Shown here: positions 34,812 through 44,057 of the stretch, piece after piece
Layout: each line of letters starts with the position of its first letter
Position numbering within the stretch: the stretch's first letter is position 1
Assembly (NCBI GenBank): GCA_900149785.2
Contig: FSSI02000004.1
Span: forward strand, 62,001-126,000
DNA: 64,000 nt
Direction: 5' to 3'
Origin: Sodalinema lacuna_A
GTDB lineage: Bacteria > Cyanobacteriota > Cyanobacteriia > Cyanobacteriales > Geitlerinemataceae
Position numbers and translations under genes: made by a program
The notes under the pieces: generated by a model
What the model was told of the DNA's origin: nothing
Seen by the model: the letters and a program-made list of their open reading frames with translations, nothing else
Databases searched by the model: none

Positions 34812-36467
34812 ATGCCCCTGTCTCGTCTCCTGACTCTGATTATTGGGGTCATTGTCATTTTGGCAATGACCATTTGGTTGATCACGTCGTTAAATTGGCT
34901 GTATGGTCAAATCGCTTGGTCTGCCAGTCCGTTTTTAGCCAATCTCTTGTTGCTGCTGCTGATTGTTCTGTTAGCGGTTTTGATTGGCGGTTTGGTGTAC
35001 TATCTGCGGTTGCTGTGGACGCCGTCTGAGGTGAAACGGGGGTCACGACGTCCGTCGCCGAGGATTCCAGAGAATAAGAGTGAAGCGGCCTCGGTGAACC
35101 TCCAGGCGGTGCGATCGCAGGTTGAGCAAATTCAGGATGAGGTGGCTCGACAGGCGCTCAAGGCGCGATCGCAGGCCATTGAGTCCAATCTCTCTCAGGG
35201 TAACTTACAGGTGGTGGTCTTTGGAACTGGATCGGCGGGAAAATCCTCGGTGGTCAATGCTATTTTAGGCCGGGTGGTGGGGCGTGTCAGTGCGCCGATG
35301 GGAACGACGACGGTGGGAGAAACCTATACGCTGACGTTACCGGGTTTGGAACGAGAAATTCTGATTACGGATACTCCGGGGATTTTAGAGGCGGGAATCG
35401 AGGGGAATGAACGGGGTGAGGTGGCCCGCCAATGGGCGACTGAAGCGGATTTACTGGTGTTTGTGGTGGATAATGACCTACGCCAGTCGGAATATGAGCC
35501 TCTGCAAGTTCTCGCGGAGATTGGTAAGCGTTCTGTTGTGGCCTTGAATAAGGCGGATTTGTATGCTGAGGGCGATCGCGAGGTGATTTTAGCTCGGTTG
35601 CGGGCGCGATTACGAGGGATTGTTCCCCCGAGTGATATTGTGGCGATTTCCGCGAATCCCCCAGTGGTGCGTCTGGTGACGGGGGAAGCCTTTACGCCAG
35701 ATCCTGAGATTATGCCCTTAATTCGGCGTATTGTGGCGGTCTTACGGGCTGAGGGGGAAGATTTACTGGCCGATAACATTTTGCTGCAATCCCAGCGGTT
35801 GGGGGATGAGGCTCGTCGTCTGTTGGATGGACAACGCCGCCGTCAAGGGATGAAGATTGTCGATCGCTATCAGTGGATTGGGGCCGGGGCGATCGCGATT
35901 ACGCCGCTTCCTGGGGTGGATTTGTTGGCGACGGCGGCGGTGAATGCCCAAATGGTGGTGGAGTTGGGCAAAGTCTATGGCTGTGAGTTGAACTTGGAAC
36001 GAGGACGAGAGTTGGCCCTTTCCTTGGGGAAAACCCTAGCGAGTTTGGGCATTGTCAAGGGTGTGGTGCAATTGGTGGCGACGGGGTTACAGTTTCATGT
36101 GGGTACGTTGGTGATTGGTAAGGCCATTCAGGGGGTGAGTGCGGCTTATCTGACGCGTATTGCGGGCAAGAGTTTTATTGAGTATTTCCGCCAAGATGGG
36201 GATTGGGGCGATGGCGGCATTACGGAAGTGGTGCAACGACAGTTTGAACTAACACGAAAAGAGGAGTTTGTCAAGGCATTTCTCAAGGATGCCCTGGCGC
36301 GGGTCGTCGAACCCTTGCAACTGCAACGAGATCAGGAGCCAGCGGGGGTCAAAGAACCCCTCTGGCAGCCGCGAGATCCAGCGCCGACGCCTCCTCCGGC
36401 CAGGACTCAAGACCCTGCTAGGGACGATGATTGGAACCAGCCTCCTCCAAGGAATGAGGGGTGGTAG
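34812..36467 (+). CDS. Membrane-anchored GTPase with DUF697 domain
   Basis: This is a 551-residue protein with two N-terminal membrane helices (about 8-30 and 42-68) and a basic linker, then an Era/dynamin-like GTPase domain: G1 FGTGSAGKSS, G2 threonines in GTTTVG, G3 DTPGI, G4 LNKADLY, G5 ISANPP (140-330). A DUF697 region follows (370-500; AITPLPGVDLLATAAVN, helical and hydrophobic), then a Pro-rich tail. The family is widespread in cyanobacteria; a role in membrane remodelling or stress is supposed but not proven. It stands alone. Confidence 0.85.
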   Translation: MPLSRLLTLIIGVIVILAMTIWLITSLNWLYGQIAWSASPFLANLLLLLLIVLLAVLIGGLVYYLRLLWTPSEVKRGSRRPSPRIPENKSEAASVNLQAVRSQVEQIQDEVARQALKARSQAIESNLSQGNLQVVVFGTGSAGKSSVVNAILGRVVGRVSAPMGTTTVGETYTLTLPGLEREILITDTPGILEAGIEGNERGEVARQWATEADLLVFVVDNDLRQSEYEPLQVLAEIGKRSVVALNKADLYAEGDREVILARLRARLRGIVPPSDIVAISANPPVVRLVTGEAFTPDPEIMPLIRRIVAVLRAEGEDLLADNILLQSQRLGDEARRLLDGQRRRQGMKIVDRYQWIGAGAIAITPLPGVDLLATAAVNAQMVVELGKVYGCELNLERGRELALSLGKTLASLGIVKGVVQLVATGLQFHVGTLVIGKAIQGVSAAYLTRIAGKSFIEYFRQDGDWGDGGITEVVQRQFELTRKEEFVKAFLKDALARVVEPLQLQRDQEPAGVKEPLWQPRDPAPTPPPARTQDPARDDDWNQPPPRNEGW

Positions 36468-36621
36468 AGGACGGGGAGGGCGATCGCGTTTGAGGGATGA
36501 CGGGAGTTTTAATAGGATTGGGAGAGAGATCCGCCCTCGCTGCTTGCATAGAAGCCTACAATAGAAACCAAGGACAGGGTAAAATCCCCCTTGCTAACCG
36601 TTCACCGCAGTCTAACCCACG

Positions 36622-39252
36622 ATGTCTTTCACCCCTGAGTTCCTAAGTGGTCGCCAAATCCGCGAAAAATTCCTGCAATTCTTCGAGGCGCGCCAACACC
36701 AACGCCTCCCCAGCGCTTCACTGGTTCCTGAAGATCCTACGGTTCTGCTGACGATCGCCGGGATGTTGCCCTTCAAACCGATCTTCCTCGGCCAGCGGGA
36801 ACGGGACTATCCTCGGGCCACGACTTCCCAGAAATGTATCCGCACCAATGATATCGAGAATGTGGGCCGAACGGCGCGACATCATACGTTCTTTGAGATG
36901 TTGGGGAATTTCAGTTTTGGGGATTACTTTAAAGCCGAGGCGATCGCCTGGGGGTGGGAACTGATGACGCAAGTCTACGGTTTACCTCCAGAACGTCTCA
37001 TCGTCAGTGTCTTCCGGGAGGATGACGAAGCCTTCGATATTTGGCATCAAAGCATCGGTATTCCCAAACATCGCATTCAACGGATGGGAGAGGAGGACAA
37101 CTTCTGGAAATCTGGCCCGACTGGCCCCTGTGGCCCTTGTTCAGAGATTTACTATGACTTCCACCCGGAACTTGGCGATGATGAGATTGATTTAGAAGAC
37201 GACAGCCGCTTTATCGAACTGTATAACCTGGTCTTTATGCAGTTCAACCGGGACAGCGACGGTACCCTCACCCCTCTACAAAACAAAAACATTGATACGG
37301 GAATGGGACTCGAACGTATGGCCCAGGTGCTGCAAACGGTCCCGAATAACTATGAGACGGATCTGATTTTCCCGATTATCCAACGAGCGGCGGCGATCGC
37401 GCAACTGCGTTATGACCAGGTGGATGCGAAAACTCAGGTTTCTCTGAAAGTCATTGGCGATCATGTTCGCGCTGTGGTGCATTTGATTGCTGATGGGGTG
37501 CGCGCCTCGAATATGGGCCGGGGCTATGTGTTGCGTCGTTTAATTCGCCGGGTGGTGCGTCATGGTCGTTTAATTGGTATTGAGGGCGCGTTTATTACTC
37601 AGGTGGCTGAGACGGCCATTGAGGTTTCGGAAGCGGCTTATGCCAATTTGCGGGAACGACAGGGGTTCATTGAAACGGAGTTATCTCGGGAAGAAGCGCA
37701 ATTCTTGAAAACCTTGGAACGGGGGGAAAAACTTCTCGGGGAAATTCTGGAGACGCAGCCGCAACAGATTTCCGGGGAAGATGCGTTTACGCTATATGAC
37801 ACCTATGGGTTCCCGCTGGAGTTGACGCAAGAAATTGCTGAGGAACAGGGCCTTGGGGTCGATGTGGATGGTTTTGAGGTGGAGATGGAACGGCAACGCG
37901 ATCGCGCCCGGGCGGCTCATGAGACCATTGATTTGACGGTTCAGGGCAGTTTGGATGAATTGGCGGAAACGCTCCATGCAACGGCATTTTTAGGCTATAC
38001 GGATCATCAGGCTAAGGTCCAAGTGACGGCGGTTTTAGTCGAAGGTCATCGGGTGGAGTCGGCCCAAGCGGGGGATCCGGTGCAGGTGGTTCTCGATCGC
38101 ACTCCCTTTTATGCTGAGTCTGGGGGACAAATCGGCGATCGTGGTTATCTGTCTGGGGAAACGCTCTTGGTTCGCGTTGAGGATGTGAAGAAGGAGGGGG
38201 ACATTTTCATTCACTTCGGACGCGTTGAACGGGGAACTCTCAATCTCGGCGATCGGGTCACGGCGCACATTGATCGGGCCTGTCGTCGTCGCGCCCAAGC
38301 TAACCACAGCGCGACTCACTTGCTGCAAGCGGCCCTGAAACACCTGGTGGATGAGTCGGTGTCTCAGGCGGGGTCTCTGGTGGCTTTTGACCGCCTCCGC
38401 TTTGACTTTAACTGTCCCCGCGCCCTCACGGCTGAGGATGTGCAGCAGGTGGAGGATTTAGTGAATACTTGGATTGCCCAGGCCCATGGGGCGCACGTGG
38501 CGGAAATGCCTTTGGAGGATGCTAAAGGGAAAGGCGCTGTGGCCATGTTTGGTGAGAAATATGCTGATGTGGTGCGGGTGATTGATTTTCCGGGAGTGTC
38601 GATGGAACTCTGCGGCGGGACTCATGTGAGTAATACGGCGGAGATTGGCGCGTTTAAGATTATCTCTGAGTCGGGGATTTCCTCGGGGGTGCGACGTATT
38701 GAGGCGGTGTCGGGGCCGGCGGTGTTGGATTATCTCAATAGCCGTGATGGGGTGGTCAAGGCGTTGTGCGATCGCTTTAAGGTGAAGCCCGAGGAGGTGG
38801 GCGATCGTGTGACCAGTTTGCAGGAGGAACTCAAGGCGGCGGAGAAACAACTGGCGGCCCTGAATGCTGAGTTGGCGATCGCGAAATCGGATCAACTTCT
38901 CTCGGAGGCTGAAACTGTGGGCGAGTTCAAGATTCTCGTGGCGAATTTGGGAAGTGCGGATAGCAAGGCCCTACAAACCGCCGCTGAACGCCTACAACAG
39001 AAACTCGGTGACGCGGCGGTGGTGTTGGGGGCGATTCCCAGTGAAGGGAAGGTGAGTCTAGTGGCCGCCTTTAGTCCAGCGGTGAATCAGAAAGGGGTGC
39101 AAGCGGGCAAGTTCATCGGCGCAATTGCCAAACTCTGCGGCGGTGGTGGGGGCGGCCGTCCTAATCTCGCCCAGGCGGGGGGACGGGATGCGAGTCAGTT
39201 ACCGGCGGCTTTGGAGGCGGCGAAATCGCAGTTAATGGAGGCGTTGGGTTAG
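36622..39252 (+). CDS. alaS: Alanine--tRNA ligase
   Basis: AlaRS charges tRNA-Ala and edits mischarged Ser and Gly. The full-length 876-residue protein has class II motif 1 (RQIREKFLQFFEARQHQRL), LVPEDPTVLLTIAGMLPFKP, motif 2 (HTFFEMLGNFSFGDYFK), motif 3 (NIDTGMGLERMAQVLQ), the editing domain with HSATH and the zinc-site ELCGGTHV, and the C-terminal C-Ala domain ending with GGGGGGRPNLAQAGG. A terminator-like hairpin follows. Confidence 0.98.
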   Translation: MSFTPEFLSGRQIREKFLQFFEARQHQRLPSASLVPEDPTVLLTIAGMLPFKPIFLGQRERDYPRATTSQKCIRTNDIENVGRTARHHTFFEMLGNFSFGDYFKAEAIAWGWELMTQVYGLPPERLIVSVFREDDEAFDIWHQSIGIPKHRIQRMGEEDNFWKSGPTGPCGPCSEIYYDFHPELGDDEIDLEDDSRFIELYNLVFMQFNRDSDGTLTPLQNKNIDTGMGLERMAQVLQTVPNNYETDLIFPIIQRAAAIAQLRYDQVDAKTQVSLKVIGDHVRAVVHLIADGVRASNMGRGYVLRRLIRRVVRHGRLIGIEGAFITQVAETAIEVSEAAYANLRERQGFIETELSREEAQFLKTLERGEKLLGEILETQPQQISGEDAFTLYDTYGFPLELTQEIAEEQGLGVDVDGFEVEMERQRDRARAAHETIDLTVQGSLDELAETLHATAFLGYTDHQAKVQVTAVLVEGHRVESAQAGDPVQVVLDRTPFYAESGGQIGDRGYLSGETLLVRVEDVKKEGDIFIHFGRVERGTLNLGDRVTAHIDRACRRRAQANHSATHLLQAALKHLVDESVSQAGSLVAFDRLRFDFNCPRALTAEDVQQVEDLVNTWIAQAHGAHVAEMPLEDAKGKGAVAMFGEKYADVVRVIDFPGVSMELCGGTHVSNTAEIGAFKIISESGISSGVRRIEAVSGPAVLDYLNSRDGVVKALCDRFKVKPEEVGDRVTSLQEELKAAEKQLAALNAELAIAKSDQLLSEAETVGEFKILVANLGSADSKALQTAAERLQQKLGDAAVVLGAIPSEGKVSLVAAFSPAVNQKGVQAGKFIGAIAKLCGGGGGGRPNLAQAGGRDASQLPAALEAAKSQLMEALG

Positions 39253-39259
39253 GCGTTTC

Positions 39260-39298
39260 AGGGAATAGGGGATGGTATCTTCTATTCCCTCGATTTTT
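39260..39298 (+). terminator. Terminator of alaS
   Basis: AGGGAATAG (39260-39268) pairs with CTATTCCCT (39282-39290) around 13 bases, followed by CGA and five T. It starts 8 bases after the alaS stop codon. Confidence 0.7.
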
Positions 39299-39409
39299 GC
39301 TGTGTTTTTAGGATTAAGTGGTCTTGAACCTGTTTCAATGCCCTCAACTTGTTTCTCACTCTGGACATTTTCAAATTGACTGTTGGTGTTCTCAATGCTT
39401 GAAGTGGTA

Positions 39410-39438
39410 TCATTTGAGCTAAAGTTGTAACATCAAAT
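39410..39438. promoter_or_regulatory. Inverted repeat upstream of the ParA-like gene
   Basis: CATTTGA (39410-39416) and TCAAATG (39432-39438) form a 7-base inverted repeat with a 15-base spacer, ending 13 bases before the start codon of the ParA-like gene. It may be an autoregulatory or centromere-type site for the adjacent RHH-like protein. Confidence 0.35.
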
Positions 39439-39451
39439 GGGTTAACAGGAA

Positions 39452-40144
39452 TTGAAAGACAAGGACAAGTTCAAGAGAATTTTGTGTACTCACAACGATG
39501 GTGGGGTCGGGAAAACAACCCTTGCTGCTCATGCTGCGGGTATTTTGATTGACCAAGGTAAGAGCGTGCTAATGGTTGACTGTGATGATCAAGCCGACTT
39601 ATGGCAGTTTTTCACCCGTGGCGTGATCCCCAATCAAAATATGGACTCTCGTCCCATTCAAAATCATACTATTTTATGGAACCCAAATAGAACTCGCATC
39701 CCCAAAGTCGAACTGGGTGAGCACAATCATGCTATTTTGGATATAGATACACCCTTGAGTAACACTGTTGAAATTATTCTAGGAGAGCATCCCGATTTAG
39801 TTTTGGTTCCCATCAATACCTCCCAAGAAATAAAGGCACTTCGGAACTTGCCTCGAACATTACAAGTATTTTCAAACCTAGCTAAAAATACAGGAGTTAA
39901 TCCTAGGGTGATTGTAGTTCCTCTAGGTGTATCAGAATATTCTGTCCAGAAAGTCGTGGAGCGTATAGAGCCTACAAACAGGCCTAACGACTTTCGACTG
40001 GCCCCTGCCTTTCCAAATCTACAAGAAGAAATGCAAAAAGCAGTTTACAGTGACTATAGATATATTTGGTCTAATGAAAATCAAGATCCAGATTTATATA
40101 ACTACGATTTATATAATTACTTTGATGCACTACTCACTTGTTGA
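39452..40144 (+). CDS. ParA-like ATPase with altered Walker A (signature lysine missing)
   Basis: This 230-residue protein resembles the short ParA proteins of type Ib partition systems. Seen: the Walker A region THNDGGVGKTTLAAHAAGIL, switch I VDCDDQADLWQFF, Walker B AILDIDTPLSN, and LVLVPINTSQEIKALRNLP. The ParA family normally has the signature lysine in KGGVGKT; here it is aspartate (DGGVGKT), which should change ATP-driven dimerisation or hydrolysis. The start is a TTG at 39452 with AGGA just before it; no ATG is available near. The RHH-like gene follows after 59 bases. Low GC and isolation among housekeeping genes suggest it was acquired. Confidence 0.8.
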   Translation: MKDKDKFKRILCTHNDGGVGKTTLAAHAAGILIDQGKSVLMVDCDDQADLWQFFTRGVIPNQNMDSRPIQNHTILWNPNRTRIPKVELGEHNHAILDIDTPLSNTVEIILGEHPDLVLVPINTSQEIKALRNLPRTLQVFSNLAKNTGVNPRVIVVPLGVSEYSVQKVVERIEPTNRPNDFRLAPAFPNLQEEMQKAVYSDYRYIWSNENQDPDLYNYDLYNYFDALLTC

Positions 40145-40203
40145 TAGGCTATGCAAAATGAATTAACTAAGTTGGCAAAATAGCTCTTATCCAATTATAA
40201 TTA

Positions 40204-40797
40204 ATGTCAGATATCCGCAAGCCTTACATTAGAGAGGATGATGTATCAGCTATGAGTAGTAACACAGGTAATTCGGGAAGTGAATTTATGGTAGAACATC
40301 CTATTCAGGAAGGGTACGAAAAATTTCATGCAAAAAAAGCAGAAGAATCGGATGTAGTTACCTGTATTTTAACTGAAACCGAAGTCAGGAAATTGCAGGA
40401 AATTGCAACTGCTTTAAGAATGAATACAGAGGAAATTTCCCGTCGAGCTATTCATTACTTAAGCTTTATAGACCATGAAATGCGGCAGGATCTTGACTCT
40501 GGACAAAAACATTCTCCTGCTGACTCTCATACCCCCAAAATTCCGAAGTGGGAAAACTGGAAAGCAAGGTATAAAAATGACTATTTAAGAGAATTGAAAG
40601 AGCTGGGAAAAATTGAGGGTAATCCGAGAAAGGAAGGGAGATATAGCATGAAGCTGGAGTTAACGGCTAGCATCTCCCAAAAACTGAATGCACTAAATAT
40701 GAGGGAAAGTCCCGGAGAGTCTGTCTATTTAGGAGTTACCCTCCTTTATTATCAACTGGTTGAGAAAGCCACTCAACTCCTGGATGAACACAACTAA
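40204..40797 (+). CDS. Putative ribbon-helix-helix partner protein, unknown
   Basis: I do not recognise this 197-residue protein as a named family. Residues about 52-95 (VTCILTETEVRKLQEIATAL then MNTEEISRRAIHYLSFIDHE) have the spacing of a ribbon-helix-helix DNA-binding domain. A second similar segment closes the protein (MKLELTASISQKLNALNMRE then ESVYLGVTLLYYQLVEK). The middle is basic. Position directly after a ParA-like gene suggests a centromere-binding partner as in type Ib partition modules, although those are usually shorter. The nuclease gene follows after 11 bases, so the three genes are probably cotranscribed. Confidence 0.6.
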   Translation: MSDIRKPYIREDDVSAMSSNTGNSGSEFMVEHPIQEGYEKFHAKKAEESDVVTCILTETEVRKLQEIATALRMNTEEISRRAIHYLSFIDHEMRQDLDSGQKHSPADSHTPKIPKWENWKARYKNDYLRELKELGKIEGNPRKEGRYSMKLELTASISQKLNALNMRESPGESVYLGVTLLYYQLVEKATQLLDEHN

Positions 40798-40808
40798 TCT
40801 CAATCACG

Positions 40809-41273
40809 ATGGATTTTTTGGAAATCAATGCCTTAGTCACCGGGATTCTCAATTCTGATTCAGCGGTGAAGCAGGATTTGGGACGACGATTTGCCCTGCG
40901 TTTGGGGTTGGAGCCAGGAAACGTGGGAGCTGATGGGGGAGTTGATGGCTGGGGAATGGTGAACCAACGGCGCATTTACTTTCAATGCAAGCTCTATAGG
41001 AAGCGGCTAGATGCCTCATTTGTGGCGGATTTCTGTGGAAACTTGGTCATCCATCGGGCTGATGTGGGTGTTCTGCTGTCGGGAGTGGGCTGCACTTCGG
41101 GATATGAGAGTCGTCTTCAGTTGTTTCATGAAGGATTACAGGAATTTGCTGGGGGAGTGACGGCCCAAACGTTGACAACTCATTTGTTGAGCCTTGAGGA
41201 TGTTTTTGCTGAAACCCAGGCTTTTGCAACGGCTCAGCTAGATTTGCCCGATTTGCGAGACTTAAGGGACTAA
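40809..41273 (+). CDS. Mrr-like PD-(D/E)XK nuclease-fold protein
   Basis: This 154-residue protein carries the Mrr/restriction nuclease pattern: GADGGVDGWGMVNQRRIYFQ followed by CKLYRKRL, giving the catalytic D and Q-x-K, then the helix ASFVADFCGNLVIHRADVGVL and a strand ending in GCTSGYESRL. It lacks a specificity domain and a methyltransferase. In the same family such modules act in DNA restriction. It ends 4 bases before the degenerate CRISPR repeat and lies 11 bases after the RHH-like gene. Its GC content is higher than that of the two preceding genes, so it may have a separate origin. Confidence 0.75.
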   Translation: MDFLEINALVTGILNSDSAVKQDLGRRFALRLGLEPGNVGADGGVDGWGMVNQRRIYFQCKLYRKRLDASFVADFCGNLVIHRADVGVLLSGVGCTSGYESRLQLFHEGLQEFAGGVTAQTLTTHLLSLEDVFAETQAFATAQLDLPDLRDLRD

Positions 41274-41277
41274 CCTT

Positions 41278-41538
41278 TCGGCTTGATGAAATCGGGATTA
41301 TCGGTAATTGCGAGGCAAGGGATTTCTCCTACCCACTTACCAGAGTGATGTTTCAATCCCTAATAGGGATTATCGGTAATTGCGAGNNNNNNNNNNNNNN
41401 NNNNNNNNNNNNNNNNNNNNNNNNNNNNNNNNNNNNNNNNNNNNNNNNNNNNNNNNNNNNNNNNNNNNNNNNNNNNNNNNNNNNNNNNNNNNNNNNNNNN
41501 NGTTTCAATCCCTAATAGGGATTATCGGTAATTGCGAG
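41278..41538 (-). CRISPR. Short orphan CRISPR array (37-base repeats), partly masked by N
   Basis: Two identical 37-base repeats are visible (41350-41386 and 41502-41538), beginning GTTTCAATCCC and ending GGTAATTGCGAG on the plus strand. A degenerate repeat at 41278-41314 keeps only its last 21 bases. One spacer is readable (41315-41349, 35 bases). Ns fill 41387-41501. Cyanobacterial repeats of this class end GATTGAAAC in crRNA sense, so transcription is on the minus strand; the degenerate repeat then sits at the leader-distal end, as expected. The 115 masked bases would fit spacer-repeat-spacer (39+37+39). No cas gene is in the window. Confidence 0.92.
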
Positions 41539-41792
41539 GCCTCCCTCCTGGAACCCTGACACTATGCAGTTTTCGAGGTCTGTTTGCGCGAGACCCCCTG
41601 ATTCTAACACCCATCGAGTGAAAAACACAACCCCTTGCATATCAAAAACCTCCAAAACTCTCTCCCAGAAAGACATCGCAGATTTGCGCGACACTTACAA
41701 TGTACTGCAATCCCTAAAACCTAGTCTCCACAAGGGGTTCAGCCGTTTTTTCACACAACTCGCTCCAACAGCTCCCCCCTCGCGCAAACTCC
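41539..41792 (-). promoter_or_regulatory. Probable CRISPR leader region
   Basis: These 254 bases between the intact terminal repeat and the relA gene contain no convincing gene. On the minus strand they include GGGGTCTCGCGCAAACAG about 50 bases before the first repeat, similar in character to cyanobacterial CRISPR leaders. Placement follows from repeat orientation. Overlapping short frames here have no family features. Confidence 0.45.
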
Positions 41793-44057
41793 CTACGACA
41801 CACGCCCCTCCTGAAGACGACGCATATTCAACACATCACTCATCTGGCGGATTTGTGCAAACGTGCGATCCAACTGGCCGAGATCCCGAATCCCAATCCC
41901 CAAATCAATAATCGCCGGTTTCCCTTCCGTCGTCCGCACCTGGGCACTATGCACATTAATATTATTGTCCTTCAGACGCGACAAAATATCATTGAGAACC
42001 CCCACCCGATCTAACACCTCAATGGAAATGTCCACCGGATACGTCGGTGGGCGGTTGGTTTCCTCTTGATTGTTCCAACTCACGGGAACCAGGCGTTCTC
42101 CCGGAACCGAACTGACATTACTGCAATGCTGATTGTGGATCGAGATACCCCGATCGCCGCGAGTCACCACGCCAATAATGCCCTCACCCGGTACCGGCTT
42201 GCAACAGCCCGCGAGGTGATACACCATCCCCTCAATCCCCGCAATGGGAAACTTACCATTGGACTTCGGTTGATCCGGAACCGCCTTATTCAGCAACGAC
42301 AGGGTGGTTTGTTCCAAACTGGGAACCTCCGGCGGCGTTTGTTGCACCTTCACCGTATCTTGCAAACGGTTCACCACCTGATTTAGCGTCACCTCACCAT
42401 AGCCAACCGCCGCCAACAAATCATCCACACTGTGATAATTACAGCGTTCAGCCACCGTCTTCATCGGTTCCGACTTCAGCAAGGCCTCAAAGCCACTTTT
42501 ACCCAACTCTTTCTCTAACATCTCCCGGCCTCGGGCGACGTTCTCATCCCGGTGCGATCGCTTGTACCATTGACGAATGCGGTTACGGGCGCTGGGAGTC
42601 ATCACAAAGTTGAGCCAATCCAAACTGGGATGACTGTTCTTTTGCGTAATAATCTCGACAATACTGCCATTCTGCAAGCGACTATCCAACGGAACAATCC
42701 GCCCATCGACTTTCGCCCCAGCACAGTGATTCCCCACTTCGGTATGGATGCGATAGGCAAAATCCACCGGAGTCGCCCCCTGTTTCAACGCCACCACATC
42801 CCCATCAGGGGTAAACACATACACATCATCTTCAAACAAATTGTCTTTGATACTGTCGAGATATTCCTGGGCATCTTTTAAGTCATGTTGCCAATCCAAC
42901 AATTGCCGTAGCCAGGTGAATTTCTCATCTTCAGCCGTCCATTGACTTTGCACCGAACCCGATTCTTTATACTTCCAATGAGCGGCAATCCCGTACTCGG
43001 CCACATGGTGCATAGCAGCGGTACGAATCTGCACTTCAATGGGGCGGCCACTCTTGCCAATCACTCCTGTATGCAGTGATTGATAACGGTTGGGTTTGGG
43101 AAGACCAATATAGTCTTTAAAGCGCCCTGGAATGGGGTTAAAGGCATCATGAACGATCGCCAACGCTCGATAACATTCATCGTTACTGTTGACAATCACG
43201 CGCACGGCGGCAATATCATAAATCTCCGTAAAGTCCTTCTGTTGCCGCTGCATCTTGGTATAAATCCCATAGAGATGCTTGGGACGACCACTGACTTCAA
43301 AATCCGTAATTCCCACCGCTTGCAACCGTTCACTTAAGGTCGAGGCCACCGCCTGAATCCGACTTTCGCGATCGCCCCGTTTGTCGGCGACCAAATCCCG
43401 AATGCGGGCGTAGGCTTCTCCATCGAGATACTTAAAGGATAAATCCTCCAACTCCCATTTCAAACGTCCAATCCCCAGCCGGTTTGCCAGAGGCGCAAAA
43501 ATATCTAACGTCTCCTGGGCAATCCGTTTCTGTTTCGCCGGGGGCAAATGGGTTAAGGTACGCATATTATGGAGGCGATCGGCCAGTTTAACCACGATCA
43601 CCCGGATATCTTGCGCCATAGCCAAAAACATCCGCCGGAAGTTCTCCGCCTGGCGTTCGGTTTTACTCGAAAAGTTGAATTTCGAGAGTTTCGTCACCCC
43701 TTCAACTAACCGCCGCACTTCTTCCCCGAAGTGCATCTCCAACTCTTCCGGGGTGATGTCCGTATCTTCGACGACATCATGCAAGAAGCCAGCGGCGATG
43801 GTGGCCCCATTTCCTCCTAAATCGCGCAGTAACCCCGCAACCGCCACTGGATGGGCGATGTAGGGTTCTCCTGAGGCGCGACATTGTCCTTCATGGAGTT
43901 GGTAGCCAAACTGAAACGCTCGTCGGACTAAATCGACTTCCTCAGCGCTAAGGGTTCCTAACAAGCCATGAGGATCATTGTCCCCGAGGGCGGCTTGAAG
44001 CCAGTCTGGGACGTCAATTGAGAAATCGAGGTGGCAGGTGGGAGATGCTACGTTCAT
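41793..44057 (-). CDS. Bifunctional (p)ppGpp synthetase/hydrolase (Rel/SpoT)
   Basis: This RSH enzyme makes and degrades the alarmone (p)ppGpp in the stringent response. The 754 residues contain, in order: an HD hydrolase domain (HEGQCRASGEPYIAHPVAVA, AAGFLHDVVEDT, RLHNMRTL), the synthetase domain (GRPKHLYGIYTKMQ, EIYDIAAVRVIV, YQSLHTGVI), TGS (DDVYVFTPDGDVVALKQGAT), a zinc-finger-like region (HLAGCCKPVPGEGIIGVVTR) and an ACT domain (VDISIEVLDRVGVLNDILSR). Both catalytic halves look intact. It is a single RSH gene, as usual in cyanobacteria. The gene could be called rel or spoT. Confidence 0.96.
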   Translation of the reverse strand: MNVASPTCHLDFSIDVPDWLQAALGDNDPHGLLGTLSAEEVDLVRRAFQFGYQLHEGQCRASGEPYIAHPVAVAGLLRDLGGNGATIAAGFLHDVVEDTDITPEELEMHFGEEVRRLVEGVTKLSKFNFSSKTERQAENFRRMFLAMAQDIRVIVVKLADRLHNMRTLTHLPPAKQKRIAQETLDIFAPLANRLGIGRLKWELEDLSFKYLDGEAYARIRDLVADKRGDRESRIQAVASTLSERLQAVGITDFEVSGRPKHLYGIYTKMQRQQKDFTEIYDIAAVRVIVNSNDECYRALAIVHDAFNPIPGRFKDYIGLPKPNRYQSLHTGVIGKSGRPIEVQIRTAAMHHVAEYGIAAHWKYKESGSVQSQWTAEDEKFTWLRQLLDWQHDLKDAQEYLDSIKDNLFEDDVYVFTPDGDVVALKQGATPVDFAYRIHTEVGNHCAGAKVDGRIVPLDSRLQNGSIVEIITQKNSHPSLDWLNFVMTPSARNRIRQWYKRSHRDENVARGREMLEKELGKSGFEALLKSEPMKTVAERCNYHSVDDLLAAVGYGEVTLNQVVNRLQDTVKVQQTPPEVPSLEQTTLSLLNKAVPDQPKSNGKFPIAGIEGMVYHLAGCCKPVPGEGIIGVVTRGDRGISIHNQHCSNVSSVPGERLVPVSWNNQEETNRPPTYPVDISIEVLDRVGVLNDILSRLKDNNINVHSAQVRTTEGKPAIIDLGIGIRDLGQLDRTFAQIRQMSDVLNMRRLQEGRVS

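Noticed and set aside
41564..41911. 115-codon plus-strand frame between the CRISPR array and rel
   Set aside because: It overlaps rel antisense for about 120 bases, has no family features and occupies the probable leader; composition is Ser/Thr/Pro-rich as expected of chance frames.
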